Assembly (NCBI GenBank): GCA_003254925.1
Contig: QANZ01022571.1
Location: 62,001 to 126,000 of the forward strand
DNA length: 64,000 nt
Source of the DNA: Chamaecrista fasciculata
Taxonomy: Eukaryota; Streptophyta; Magnoliopsida; Fabales; Fabaceae
Direction: 5' to 3'
Positions 47,931 through 60,878 of the stretch are shown here, piece by piece (within the stretch, counting starts at the first letter, position 1; the number at the start of each line of letters is the position of its first letter). The position numbers and the translations under genes were made by a program. Below the pieces are notes generated by a model. The model was not told where the DNA came from and did no database searches. It saw only the letters and a program-made list of their open reading frames with translations.

Positions 47931-48298
47931 CTTCACTATACATCGTGCAGTTTTTCCCTCAAGCTCTCAAGCCCTCACACGACTCTCTCTAACAAAACCC
48001 AAAAGTAAGCTCCCTTAAACCAACTTGAGTGTTTTCACTTGAAATAATTATTTGTTGGTTAATGAAAGAAAAGAATCTCCCTTTTAATCTTTAAAAAATT
48101 ATCAATATTTACTCGTTAGTGACAAAGGACTAAAAAGTAAATGGTGATTTTTCCAGAATTAAAAAGGATATCTCGTTCAGGGACAAAAAGTGAATGGACT
48201 CATCTTTCAGGGACTAACAAGTGATTTTCATGGAAAGTCAATTGTCAAATAATGTGCGTGTATATGCTGTACAGGTGTCCACACTCCATTCAAACTTT

Positions 48299-48411
48299 CG
48301 GGCCAAAATGAAATCTGGGCCCGTGGGTCACGATCCACGAAGCTTAACCCAAGTCTTGGTAAGTTAGGGTTTTCCTACAAAAAAAGAAAAAGAAATTAGG
48401 GTTTATATATA
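48299..48411 (+). promoter_or_regulatory. RPL38 promoter: site II motif, two telo-box-like motifs, TATA
   Basis: TGGGCCC at 48316-48322, TTAGGGTTT at 48364-48372 and 48396-48404 (reverse of the telo box AAACCCTAA), and TATATATAAT at about 48404-48411. The pairing of telo boxes with site II motifs is well known in plant ribosomal-protein promoters. Confidence 0.75.
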
Positions 48412-48478
48412 ATCTCGTGTGCGCCGCTCAGAGCTTCCTCTTGCACTCGAAGCAGACGTCTTGCCCAAGCTCTTCACC

Positions 48479-49751
<1,273 letters not shown>

Positions 49752-50609
49752 AAGAATTGATTGTGGAAGCAAGAGCGAGCATTTTACATCCTTTTCTTTT
49801 TCTTTTTTGTCTGTTTCTCTGTAGTTTGAACTTGAGATTTTGTGGTTTACTCAGTTTTAGAATGAAAGATCAACCGTGTGGTCCTTTTAATTGATTATGT
49901 TATGAAAGATTGATATTAAGCTATAATTTTGGAACCGGATTTTAAGTGGATATTTTTATTTTGATAAAACTTCCATTAGACGTTATTGAGGAGGGCCTCC
50001 CTAATCAAAAAATGAAAAGTTAATTGCCTCTTACAAAGTTCATAAGAACTGCTTGAACTTGAAGTCAACAGTTGTTTGCTTTTGATTCTTTCCCTCTATT
50101 TCGAGGTAATTTTCTTAATCATTCGGTGTTCGTTTGTCACTTATTTTTTAGTTTTTGTTTTACATTCGGAGAGCCTAAACCAGTGTTGGTTCCATGGTGG
50201 TTGTTGTATACATTCATGATGTGCTGTCTCGGGCTTGTTCCTCAAGAAAGCCGCACTATAAAATTTATGCAGAAACCAATTGTAGTTCGCACTGGAAATT
50301 TACAATTAAAAAAGTCTTTCAATTCTTGGAAACACCATGATTACTGTCTTTTCTCTTTTTCTGGTACTAATTATCAGTTGCTAGGCAGTGGACAAGGTGA
50401 TGAGTGACGTACAAGATAGTATGCCAGCATCCTTAGTGTGAGAACTGAGAAGCATTTACTTATAAATGAACTTCTAAGTATCAAATATTGATATAAAGAT
50501 GGCCAAAAGTGTTTATGTATAATTTGAAGTTTTGAAAATAGAAGCATATTCTTGTAATTGTGGTATGACATATGAAGGCAATTTTTCTTTTTTATGCAGC
50601 ATTCCTCCT
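49752..50609. other. Intergenic between convergent RPL38 and remorin
   Basis: Holds the 3' flanks of both genes. A 111-codon open frame (50072-50407, +) shows no domain, promoter or codon signature, and I do not call it a gene. Confidence 0.5.
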
Positions 50610-53600
50610 TCATATCATTAAGGTACTTCTAAACCAACCACAACAAATATAATTGGAACATGGTATTTGTCTGGAGTGACGTATGTATTCTGCTTTGGCT
50701 GCAGTCCTTTCAGCGTGTTGATTCCTATGAGCTTCGGCTGCTTGACGCTTTTCCTCTGAGATTTGCCTTGCCATAGTTATCTTTTTCACCATCTTTGCTT
50801 GAGCCTGGGCTCTCATTTCCTCTGCTTTCACCTAAATTGTCAAAAATTTTAATCGATACTTTCCACGGAAATTTTGTTTATACTATGTTATTTCCCTATC
50901 CTCATTCATAATTCAAAATGCTTTCCATACTTCCAAAGATTGATTGACACAAGAAGTGGCCCTGCACCAGCTAACACTTGTATGTTTTTCATTTTTCAAA
51001 ATATGCAGTTCCTTTGTTACCAATTTGATCATAGACAGCAAGAACAAATGACTACCTCAATTCGCCTCATTTCTGCTTCCAGTTTTGCCTTCTGCTTACT
51101 TTCCCATGCCTGGATCTTGATTTCCTCACGCTTATATCTAAAACATTATCAACATGATCTTAGTATGATATCATCATATTTAAGAAATCAAGGTTTTCAC
51201 AGTTTCAAGAGAATTATGAAGAAACCTTGCAGTATGCTTGGACTTCTCAGCTTCCTCCCCCAAAGCCGCATGTTTTCCAAACTCAATTCTCTCGTGTTCT
51301 TCTACCTCGACACTCTCACCGGGAGATCTTTTGTTTTCCTCTTCATCTTTGCTTGCCCATGCAGCAATATTCATCTTACCAAGCTGCACCCCAAGAGCTG
51401 CAATTTCTCTCCTTGTCTTGAGCTTCATTTCTTCTTCTGTCAGTTGTTTTTGGCTTTCAACTGGAAACTGCAGATCCTCATCAGTCGCGCTGTCCAGAGG
51501 CGTCGGAGCAGGCACGCCTATCCTAGGAGATGAAGGCATTGAGGATGTTGAACTACGTAGTGGACTTGTTGAACTAACAGGAGTAGCAGTACGTGAAGGC
51601 TCTTGACTTGTCATAGGGGTCATTTCAGTTCCCATGTCTCTCATGGTAACTGATCTTATCCCACTAATATCTGCATCATCATAAGAACAAGCAAAAATTC
51701 TTATCTATAGACTAGAGTTTGAATACAACATAATGGAACTTTTTAAGCTAAAATGCAGAAAACTCCCTTGAACTTTGTTTTCTGTGCAAAAAAACCCCTA
51801 TGAATTTTGAAAAGTGACTACGAAAGATCCTTGAACTTTCAATTTTGTGTAAACAACCCCTTTTGTTAAGGTTCTCGTTGAAAAGAATTATTCTTTTTTT
51901 ATTTTTTTCGCTACTATTAATTACAGTAATAGTTCATTTTTAGTTTGGATCAATGTAAAATGCAACAAGAATCATAAAATTACAAAATACATGATTTTTT
52001 TAAATAAAAAATCTTAACAACAAGGTTATTTGTGAAAAATCAAAAGTTCAGGAGATTTTTTGCATAGTAACAACAAGGGGGTATTCTGCATTATAGTCAA
52101 CTTTTTATTGTTCACCCTCCTTCAGCTGCTTATTGCAGAAGTATGGTCCAAATATATGAGGACAAAGATAATCTGCTCAAATTGTGAATCTCAGCAATGC
52201 AATCAAGCAAAGGTTATCTTAAGTGTTCTCATTTTTATCTTCAAATCTACGTAAAATTTAGTACTGCTTGCCATTTGATACGTGTGTGAGCATTCGAGCA
52301 TGATTTTTTTTTTTTTAAGTTTTTTGCATTTGTTAAATGGAGATATATTCTGAGTAGGTTTCAGCTTACTTGGAAAATTAAATTTGCTATGCACCAAACT
52401 ACAACATCAAGAAGAACAAATCTATCATATTGAGTTTTTCTAACATACAAACCTGTCTGACCATCTGTACTTGTGGAGCAGGACAGGTTCAATTCATTTA
52501 CTTCCTTTAAATCCTTGCTCTGGGGAAAAGAATCCAGAGCTGGATTCCTTTGATGAGCTTCACTCGAAATTGGACACGTCTCGGATGGAACAAAAGAGAA
52601 TTTCTCAGACCCAAAATCTGATGCTGAATGACAGATTCTGGCTTGCTTTGTTTCTGTTGCTTTTCCATTTGCTCTTACCATACTAGTTGCTGCCAAGTGA
52701 TTTGTTTGTCTTTGTAAGGCATTCTTTTTGGAGTAACTTGCTGCTATATGTTGCCTATTCATTATCCATTTCTCAGCATCGTTCCACTTAGATGGAATAG
52801 GCCTCAATAAATATCTTATAGAAGGATTGCTCACTGTCACTGGTCTCCCTCCTTTGTGAAACTCAAAGCTTGAAGAGCTAGCATTACTGTCATAATCAAG
52901 ACTTTCATCTTCTGTTGTTTTCACTGGGTGTATTGCTCTAGAATTAATGCTTTCAGCTTTGAGAGAGTGCTGACCATTTTTCCTAGCATTTGTCCCCTTA
53001 GATTCACATGATGTTGGATCACTTTGTGTTTGGTCTAAATGCAGAACCTCCAAGCTGGGAGATGTAACTAGATGAAATATGTCTTGATTAGTACAGAAAT
53101 ACAAAATGCAATTTTATTTTTTAAGGCAAAATCACCTTTTTAATCCCTAAACTTTATATCAATTTTTAATTTCGTCTATAAGATTTCACATTTTAGTCGA
53201 TTTTATCATCCTCCTCAATGTTATCCAATAAAACTTTGGGGATGAATTGACAATTGACGTAAACTTTCGGGACTAAAAAGGTATTTTTGTCTTTTTTTTA
53301 ATGAACATGAATTTAACTTTTTTTAAGCCCCTACAATCACATCATAATTGAAGTAGGTATATGAGTGGTTTTTTGACACACAATACAAGTACAAAGTACA
53401 AACATAATGATGAGTAAATAAAATGCAATTGGGAATTGCAGACCTTGTGGATCAAGGTTATGATGAGTATCTGAGGCAAGTAAGCTGTTGTTGAGAAATT
53501 CAGCATCTTGAGTTCTTGAAGGAGAAGTAGTAGTGGATGAGTTAGTATTGGACCCAATCCCATTGTAAAATTGGGAAAGCTTCATCCTCAGCTTACTTGG

Positions 53601-53806
53601 AGAAATTATTCCTGTCTGCAGGTTTTCCAAAACAACAAATTAAATAGCTTATTATCAAATCTCAAGTTTTCAATAACAACAAATTAAGGATAAAAACTTA
53701 AAAGGAAGGGAGGAGATGAAGAAGTTGAGAAGGTAATAAACTAATAATAGAAATGAAGAAATTGTGATACCTGAACTTTGTCTTTATGAATCCTCTGGTA
53801 CTCCAT
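50610..53806 (-). CDS. Long-type remorin family protein
   Basis: Remorins are plant plasma-membrane nanodomain scaffolds, held on the inner leaflet by a C-terminal anchor. Coding exons: 53806-53771, 53615-53444, 53067-52453, 51670-51226, 51137-51056, 50831-50610 (TGA). They total 1572 nt, 523 residues, phases closed; the Arabidopsis relative At1g30320 is about the same length (recalled). A conserved start (MEYQRIHKDKVQTGIISPSK, then LRMKLSQFYNG) precedes a long Ser-rich, low-complexity region holding PSKWNDAEKWI. Then follow ISGIRSVTMRDMGTEMTPMT and RTATPVSSTSPLRSSTSSMP, typical of this subgroup. The Remorin_C coiled-coil domain is at about 405-510 (EEMKLKTRREIAALGVQLGK, IAAWASKDEEEN, KIQAWESKQKAKLEAEMRRI). 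The anchor is CSNYICCGWF. A (GA)n tract (53895-53923) lies in the 5' UTR/promoter, and two MITEs lie in introns. Confidence 0.94.
51752..52098. mobile_element. MITE-like TIR element in a remorin intron
   Basis: The left AAAATGCAGAAAACTCCCTTGA and the right, read inwards AATGCAGAATACCCCCTTGTTG, are similar. GAACTTT motifs and CAAATAACC/AAACAACC are mirrored further in. About 350 bp, in the intron between exons 3 and 4, no coding sequence. Confidence 0.6.
53123..53300. mobile_element. Short MITE in remorin intron 2
   Basis: The left AAAATCACCTTTTTAATCCC is mirrored by the right GGGACTAAAAAGGTATTTTT. The interior has the TTTCACATTTTAGTCGATTTT motif of the 27540/37497 family, but it is less than half their length, so it is probably a deletion derivative. 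Confidence 0.6.
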
Positions 53807-53892
53807 TGAATTTGAATGTATGATTGAAAAGAAATGCAGCAGAGAAAGCGAGGAAGGAAGGAAGAGTTTCAATTGCAACTTATCATTCTCAG

Positions 53893-53928
<36 letters not shown>

Positions 53929-55309
53929 GTATATCGTTTATATGTTCTTCCTTTTCTTTCTTGGTAAAGACTAAAGACTAGAGACTAATTAAAGAGAGTG
54001 AAGAAGATGGATTTTGTTTTTTTTTTTTTCATAGGTGAGTGAAGAATGAAGAAGATGGATGGTGTTGGCATTGGAATTTGGTTAGCAAATAGTATTATAG
54101 TAATACAAAAGCGTGGGCGGTATATTTAATATTTCAAGTATGACGTGGTAATGCCATCAAAGTTGCTCAATCCACCCATCTTATCTTATGTTACTCATTT
54201 TTGCATGTCATTCTTTTTTCATTTTAGCACTAAAATGCACTTGTATACTTGAGTTTGAGTTTTAAGTTAAGAGTATAAAATATCATGAGTTTTAAAAAGT
54301 TGATAAATGTTCTTTTTTTTTTTAAATTTTCAATCTCAATTATTTAAAATTTTGGGTTTTAAAAGTTAAGGAACATATTTTTTTCAACTATCAAATAAGC
54401 TAATAGATAATCATTGACTTCTAAAAAATAGTAAATTTCGAAATTAAAAGTTCAAGAACTATTTCTATTTAACTTATTTGAAAATTGAGTAAATTTATTT
54501 ATCAACCTTTGAAATTAAAAAATCTTCAATTATAAAAAAAAATAATCTAGCTAATTTTTAAAATTGAGCTACATAGACATCGTGATTCGTGCATCACATA
54601 TTCACATGACTCACAATTTCAAAAGAATCAGAAGCCATCAAAAATATTTTATACTCTGACCTAAAATTCAATGATCACATCAATTTCTTTTAATTAATAC
54701 TACATCCTAAAAAAGATTAAGAAAAAAAACCGTCGGCGCCAAGTGACTTCCGATAATCTCGGCTTGTTATAGTTTGATGAATCAATTAGAAGGCCCGTGT
54801 TTTCAATGGGTCCTAATATCAGTCTTACAATCTCATTGTACATTATTTTTTTATGCATGTTATGAATATGAACCTAATAAAAATGATACAAAAACATGTG
54901 ACACATAATAAAATTTTAAACAACTGAATTTCTAAAACTAAATAATAAAAAACTTAATAACCAATTTGTATATGGATATCATTTTTTATTTTTTTTGAAT
55001 AAAAAGTTTGGCCTTAAAAAACGTACTTTGACTGTGTGTGTTCACATGTTGTGTTTGGTGTTCCCATTATGAAGAGTCCAAGTGTCATCTATAGCCATGG
55101 CATTTATTCATGCATGGCATGCCCCTTCTGCTCAAAAGAAAACATTTAAAATTAGGGTTTTGACTACTTAGTGAACGAGTTGACTCGCTCGCCTACATTT
55201 TTGACCACCTCCACATGGGAGAAAAATCACGCCTATATATATTTATTTTATATTTATATATCACAAGCATTAATGAATTTTATACTTGATAAACTGGAAA
55301 ATGGTTGCA
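53807..55309. other. Remorin 5' region and AT-rich intergenic DNA
   Basis: Contains the (GA)n repeat 53895-53923 near the remorin start and then AT-rich sequence. No gene recognised. Confidence 0.4.
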
Positions 55310-55944
55310 CTTACCTAGTTCACCGGAATGGGCTGCAAGAGCCAAGAGTTGAGCAAGAACCTGCAAGAGCTTCACAGGGGGGCCCTGCGAAGTGTACTCC
55401 GACGCTCAAGTTAGTAAGAGAGTGATAAGAGAGTAAGAGAATTTCAGAGTGTAAGAAGTAGCTAACCTTGAACTGGTGAGATGGGCTCTATTTATAGAGC
55501 AGGGAGGAGAGATGTGGTCAGCGCGCGGGGCGGACCACGTAACCGGACACGATCTCCACCAGCGAAGATGGTGGAGACCGAGATTTGCGGAGCAAGGCAA
55601 TCGTGGGTGGTTGCCTGCCATGTTGCCGGGCGGTCGCCATAATACTGGAGAACGTGGGTGTGAACAAGTCAGTAGCCCACGATCTCCCGTAGCGTGGATT
55701 GCGGAGCGAGGTAGTCGTGGGTGACTAAGTGTTAAGCTGGAGGCGGGCGCCATGCTCCTGGGTGGAGGGGGGCGCCCCTAACTGTGCGGAGCGAGGTAGT
55801 CGGGCGCCCCCTCCTGGGTGGAGGGGGGCGCCCCTAACTGTGCGGAGGGCACTTGATTGGTTCGAGCGCGCTTTGCAGGGTGTGAAGGGGGGAAGAGGCC
55901 CGGTGCGAGGGCCGTTTAGGCGTACGCCCAAATAGTGATGTATC
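55310..55944 (-). mobile_element. Solo-LTR-like fossil of a plant LTR retrotransposon, GC-rich
   Basis: On the minus strand, CTCTATAAATAGAGCCCATC (TATA box near 55490) is followed by a CT-rich leader and by TTGAGCGTCGGAGTACACTT and CTTCGCAGG, a pattern common in the R-U5 part of plant LTR-element terminal repeats. The GC content is far above the surroundings. No coding region or second terminal repeat is present in the window. The edges are approximate, as no target-site duplication was found. An old fossil; family not assigned, Ty3/gypsy more likely than Ty1/copia. Confidence 0.55.
55740..55858. repeat. GC-rich direct repeat inside the LTR-like fossil
   Basis: CTCCTGGGTGGAGGGGGGCG, running on to AACTGTGCGGA, occurs at about 55752-55790 and again at about 55810-55848. 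GCGGAGCGAGGTAGTCG also recurs at 55698 and 55786. Confidence 0.8.
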
Positions 55945-58216
55945 AATACTAATTAGTATCCAATTAGGTGTTTGATATCGAAAGGCGGGTTTTTTACTTT
56001 AAAATATTTAAAATAAAAAATAATTCTTAAAACATATTTTTTGACAAAATAATTTCTCATATATATTTATTTTAGAGCTGGAAAGACAAGTATTTATTGT
56101 AAATTGTCCCACGTGATCATGCAAATAAATTTTTTGCTCATAAAAATTTGACAAAAATTACAATTTAATCTTTATAAATTTTCACTTTAATCCCTGTAAC
56201 CTTTGAACTTGTCCTAAAAATAAAAATTTTATTGTTATACGTGACAAGTACTTGTGTTATGTATGAGAAATAAAAAGAAAAATATAAGAAGAAATAAAAG
56301 AGATAATAAAAAATTACTTAAAACAAATACAGATGCACACAAGTGTTTGCTACATCATGCACACAAGTATTTGTCTCATTTATTTATTTTTATATTTTCT
56401 TTCACTTTTCATTCATATATAATATTATGCACACTAGTGCTTGCTACATGTAACAACGACTTGTTATTTTTAAAACAAATCCGAATGCAATAAGAATAAA
56501 GTGAAAGTTTATTAGGATTAAATTAAAATTTTTATTAAATTTTTTTATACAAAATATTACTTACATGCAAGTTGTTTCATATAGCAGTGACTTACGATAA
56601 ATATGTTCTTTTCATACAATGCCACATCAAGCTGTTAAAATTTATTTTCAAAAATTTTAGCAATGGGAGATGAGGAAGAATTTTGTACCAGTTTGAATCG
56701 CCACTTATACAATATTGTTCGCTATGGCACATAAGGCCTAACGATTTTGGCTTTGGACATTATATTTAATAGAGAAACGATTGAAATCTTCATACGACCC
56801 TCCTCAGATAGTAGTTAAACTGCTCTTGATTATTGTGTGTTTTTACCATAATTTTTGTCTTTAGCAACTATGTGTATAGACATATGAATTTAAGGTGTTT
56901 GATGTAGATTATGATGTGTATAGACACATGAATTTAGGGTGTTTGATGCACAAGATTATGGGGCTTTTATTGAAGAAAGTCCTATGGATAGCAGCTTGCA
57001 TTATTATGTTAAGCTAATATCATTATTAGGTATGTCAAACTCGAGGAATAATATAGATACTTATGTGACAGGTATTCTTAATTTAATGATTTAGTACTTG
57101 TGATATGTATTCATTCGGGTATGTGTCTTTATTATTTAATTTTTTCGTATATCTTTTGAATTTATCTATAAAATAAAAAATGTTTACAATTGAAATATTT
57201 TAAAATTAAATTATATATTTCAATTATTTAAAGACTTATTTATTGATTTAATATAAATTTAAAGATAAATAATATATTTTTTCAATAAAAAATTTGTTAT
57301 TATTTAAATCTTTTCTTCTTAAACAATGTACATTTTTTTAAAAAAAGCTGTAGTGAGTACTCGGAGGAGTGCAGTGAATCAAAAGAAGTTTAAGTAGCTC
57401 ATTTTGCTCATTTTGCTGTAGTACAAATAAAAAGTATCTAACAATAAGGTATATAGCTGTAGTGAGTACTCGGAGGAGTGCATTGAATCAGAAGAAAAGA
57501 TTTACTTAACCATAGACATATGACAGAAGCTCATTTTGCTTGATTATATCATTAGCAGTTGTAAGGATTCAATTATAATTTTGAAGATTTAGCTGGAAAT
57601 TAAAAAGCAGTATTTTCTGTGGGCAGAATAACTAATAAGTATATATATTAACTAGGAGTGCTAATATATTAATAAAAACAAAAACAAAAATGAAATGACC
57701 ATTAGGCAAACACATAAGATAAATATTATGTACACGTAGACTCCAATTAACTAGATAGTACCATGAATTTCAATATCCTAGAGTATACTTTGAGGTGTGG
57801 TGCAATATTTCTTTTTTAAAAAAAATGGTTAAAATGCACTTAAAATTCCTAAATTTTAAAATTTGATAGATAGACAAATTTTTGAGCTTTCAACATGGAT
57901 TACTTTGCACATTTTTGTGTTCTGTCAACCTTTGTTCTAATTATTATTGTTTTGTGTCAGAAAAGTAAAACTATTTAGAGGTGTTAAGTGATTAAAAATG
58001 AAAATTCAGAAGCTCTCTCTATCAACTTATTTGAACTCTGATGTTTTAAATTTCATTCTAAAACTCAAAAGTCTTAAGTGATTCGACATAAAAATTCAAT
58101 AGTGTTTTCTCACTTTGTGCCTCTGACCTAAAAACTGGAGTCCCTAAGTGCATTTTACCCAAAAACCTATTACCAAGACACTTCATCCTAAATTCAAAAG
58201 CATGATTAATTATTAA
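55945..58216. other. Intergenic: MITE-like arms, two local duplications, no gene
   Basis: MITE-like mirrored ends occur at about 56157-56540 (ACAATTTAATC... against GATTAAATTAAAATT) and 57825-58160 (AAAATGCACTTAAAATTCC against AAGTGCATTTTACC). Local tandem duplications lie at 56866-56950 and 57345-57495. The stretch 56640-57060 is less AT-rich but gives no recognisable protein. Confidence 0.45.
57345..57495. repeat. Direct repeat, about 45 bp, period about 112
   Basis: AGCTGTAGTGAGTACTCGGA, continuing GGAGTGCA-TGAATCA-AAGAA, occurs at 57348 and 57455 with two differences. AGCTCATTTTGCT also follows both copies. Function unknown. Confidence 0.8.
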
Positions 58217-59016
58217 TTAAGAGTAGTAGTGTGATGAGTGATGATCAGAAGTAGTAACATACTCTACTCTGAGGATATCATACTTGAAATGAATAGAGAA
58301 ACGTTCAAGATAAGGGAGCATCCAATTGGTGTGATGAGAGTTGAGAATCCAAGAGTAACAAGAAAGGAGTGAGTCCCACACATGAAGGCATAGCACAGAT
58401 GGCATGCTTTGAGTTTGGGACTTAAAGCAAAGCCCTGAAGTGATGCCTTCCATCTTTGAAAAACGAGATCGAAAGAGAGCCAAAACAGCATAACACACAT
58501 CATTGAGGTCTACGTTTGTAGTGGCTGCATAGTTAATAGAAATTATGTCACCACTTGACAATCTTGCAGCTTCAAATCCATTATCTCTTGATTCTCCACC
58601 ATATGCATCCATGAAACTCTCTTCCACTAACACTCCCTTCCCTGATATCATACCTTTCACCATTGACACAACACTTTCTCTCAATTCCTCTCTCTTTTCT
58701 CTCCATAATTGCTTTTCCCATGCTCCATACCATATGATCTACAAGTACAAATATTTCCAATTAATTTCAAAATTGCAGAGAAATTCAGAGAGTTAAATTA
58801 AGATATATCACAACAATTATATATATATATATATATACATACCATATTGCCATGGATGCTCCTGAATATGGAGCTTTGTACACAACCAAGGGTGTGAGTT
58901 TGCAAGGACAAGTGTTTGAGAGCATCAACGAGATCTTCCACCATCACTACGGTTGGTTTGAACACAAAAAAGCTTATGTCCAAATTTTTGTTGTTAAATG
59001 GCACACAGCATGTCAT
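58217..59016 (-). CDS. Plant-specific protein of unknown function (probably DUF7392 family)
   Basis: Two coding exons, 59016-58843 and 58738-58217 (stop at 58217-58219), 696 nt, 231 residues, phase 0. It starts MTCCVPFNNKNLDISFFVFK and continues with LVDALKHLSLQTHTLGCVQS and SIFRSIHGNMIIWYGAWEKQ. Later blocks are FMDAYGGESRDN, SGDIISINYAATTN, DLNDVCYAVLALFRSRF and SLLSCYSWILNSHHTNWMLP, then YLERFSIHFKYDILRVEYV. I recognise this as a conserved land-plant family without a known role; the DUF number is from memory. No signal peptide, membrane segment or catalytic motif is visible. The single intron holds a (TA)n run (58819-58838). Confidence 0.8.
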
Positions 59017-60878
59017 TATTGATAATATGATGGTGAATGATGATGATGATGATCAGCTACTTCTTATTAATTCACTCTCTAGATATGTGCTATACTTACA
59101 ATTCTACCTAGCAAACTCATCAAATTAATTGAAGTTCTCTCAAATAATTAAACCCATAGCACACGCATACAACACATACAAATTAAGGACGTTGCTTTCT
59201 TGAATTTTTCCAAATGTTGAATTTGTGAATTGATAAGGGCATTTCTCTGTTGCCCCCTGGTCTTTTAGACATGATGTTTCTAGTAAACCACTAATATTAT
59301 ATTATAATGAAACAAGACTTTGAAATGAATAGACAGTCACGTCGCGTGTATTAGACTCGTTCAACATCTTTAATTTCCTTCCATGAAATTTCTCTCTTGT
59401 CCTTATTTTTCTTCCACAACAAATATCATTTTTGACTCGTTCAATGTTTATCAATGTTTCACTGTTAAGGAAAAATTAGTATAACTTGTTTGATAATAAC
59501 TTCCATTATAGTAAATAGTTAACAAATTTTTCCGTCTTAAAATATTATTTAAAAAAGCTTCAAGTAAATGTTCATAATCAAGGGTCAAGTCAAGAAGAAA
59601 TTTTCAGTGAATGAAACGTGAAGATCAATCCAATGAATATCAATTTTTGTTTTAAATTTTAAATATATAAAACAAATTGTAAAATATTAAAAAGTAGTGA
59701 CTAATTATTTTTGTTTTATATTTTAAAATTATAAAAAACGGTAGGGTAACTATTTTTTTAACTTACCAGTTACCACTCTATCTTTTTTATTTTCTACCTT
59801 GTTAGCATATAACCTTTTAAGAGAATAATGGACAACCCAAAATCATATATATTAATGTCGATAAAATCAAAATTGAAAGAAAAGGATGAAAACTAAAAAG
59901 TGACAACTCACATTATCCACCTTTCATTATTAAGCCAATAACTATAAAAAAGGCAAGAGTTAACTCCTTGTAGTTGATTTAATATCATACATAAGCAATC
60001 ATATATCAATATCATCTTACACAATAAAATAAAACGTGCAATTCAACAGAAATTCAGCGCCTTGCAGAAATTATCATTATTTTTAAATTCTTACACTGCT
60101 TGCACAAATATATTCCAAAAAAATTCCCGTCGGGTTTTATAATCAATGGGTTATGTGGTCAGTGCGTACATTACAAAGTTCTTCCAATGCAACCTTCAAC
60201 ATTTTCATTGGAAAAATATGGGAATCGCTAGTCTTCTCCAAAAATGCCATCTCCACCAAAATAGTTGATTCCTTGGACTACTGTAGAAGCTACACTCTAC
60301 AGATATTCGTACTTAAACTTATGGTGGAGTCCCCACTCTCCACTCTAATTAGGATAAACACGAGTACTGGTATACTGTGCGACGTATTATCCTGCAAAAG
60401 CATAGAGCTATTTATTACCAGCATCTATGTACGTTGTTAATTTGGTAGAATAATCAAAACACAAAATTATTAACTCTGGAAACAAGTCTACTACAATAAG
60501 CCAAAACTCTGATAATATTTCAGACAAACTTAAATGGTTAGAAACTTATAGGTAAAACAATATCAGAGAAGGAGAGAATGCAGTACCAGAAAGTATATCA
60601 TAAATACATAATAAAGTCCCACAAGTTACATCTATAGCTAAGTAAACGGCTAAATACCACTGAGCTCACGAGTTATCAAACAAAATTTCCAAAATAAAGA
60701 AAGAGAAACAGAAGAAAGAGATAAAATATTTCTAGCCATTTGATCATCACAAACCAAAAGGGGTGAGACATCCAACACAAATGCATGCCACTGATCATGG
60801 TGAATGATTCATGTTCTAGAAGTTCTACATATACTATTCAAGATAAGAAAAATGGAGATTTGGATCCAAGATCACTTA
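59017..60878. other. Intergenic, 5' flank of the DUF7392-like gene and 3' flank of the hydrolase gene
   Basis: AT-rich. A 95-codon open frame at 60153-60440 (+) has no recognisable domain. I see nothing supportable. Confidence 0.45.

Larger units (their letters stand above)
46521..48232. mobile_element. Large non-autonomous TIR element, composite, interrupted by an N gap
   Basis: The left TTTTTAGTCCTTCAAAGATAG / TCCATTCACTTTTAGTCCC is mirrored at 48170-48232 by GGGACAAAAAGTGAATGGACT / ATCTTTCAGGGACTAACAAG. Inside are the start of another TIR-type repeat (46885-47061, GGTCCCTGAATTTT motifs) cut by 227 N (47062-47288), then an LTR-like duplicated segment (47510-47930). It separates RPI4 from RPL38. 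Confidence 0.65.

Noticed and set aside
50072-50407. 111-codon open frame between RPL38 and remorin
   Set aside because: No domain, no promoter, odd hydrophobic and Phe-rich composition typical of T-rich DNA; probably chance.
60153-60440. 95-codon open frame
   Set aside because: No family resemblance on either strand and no nearby start signals.
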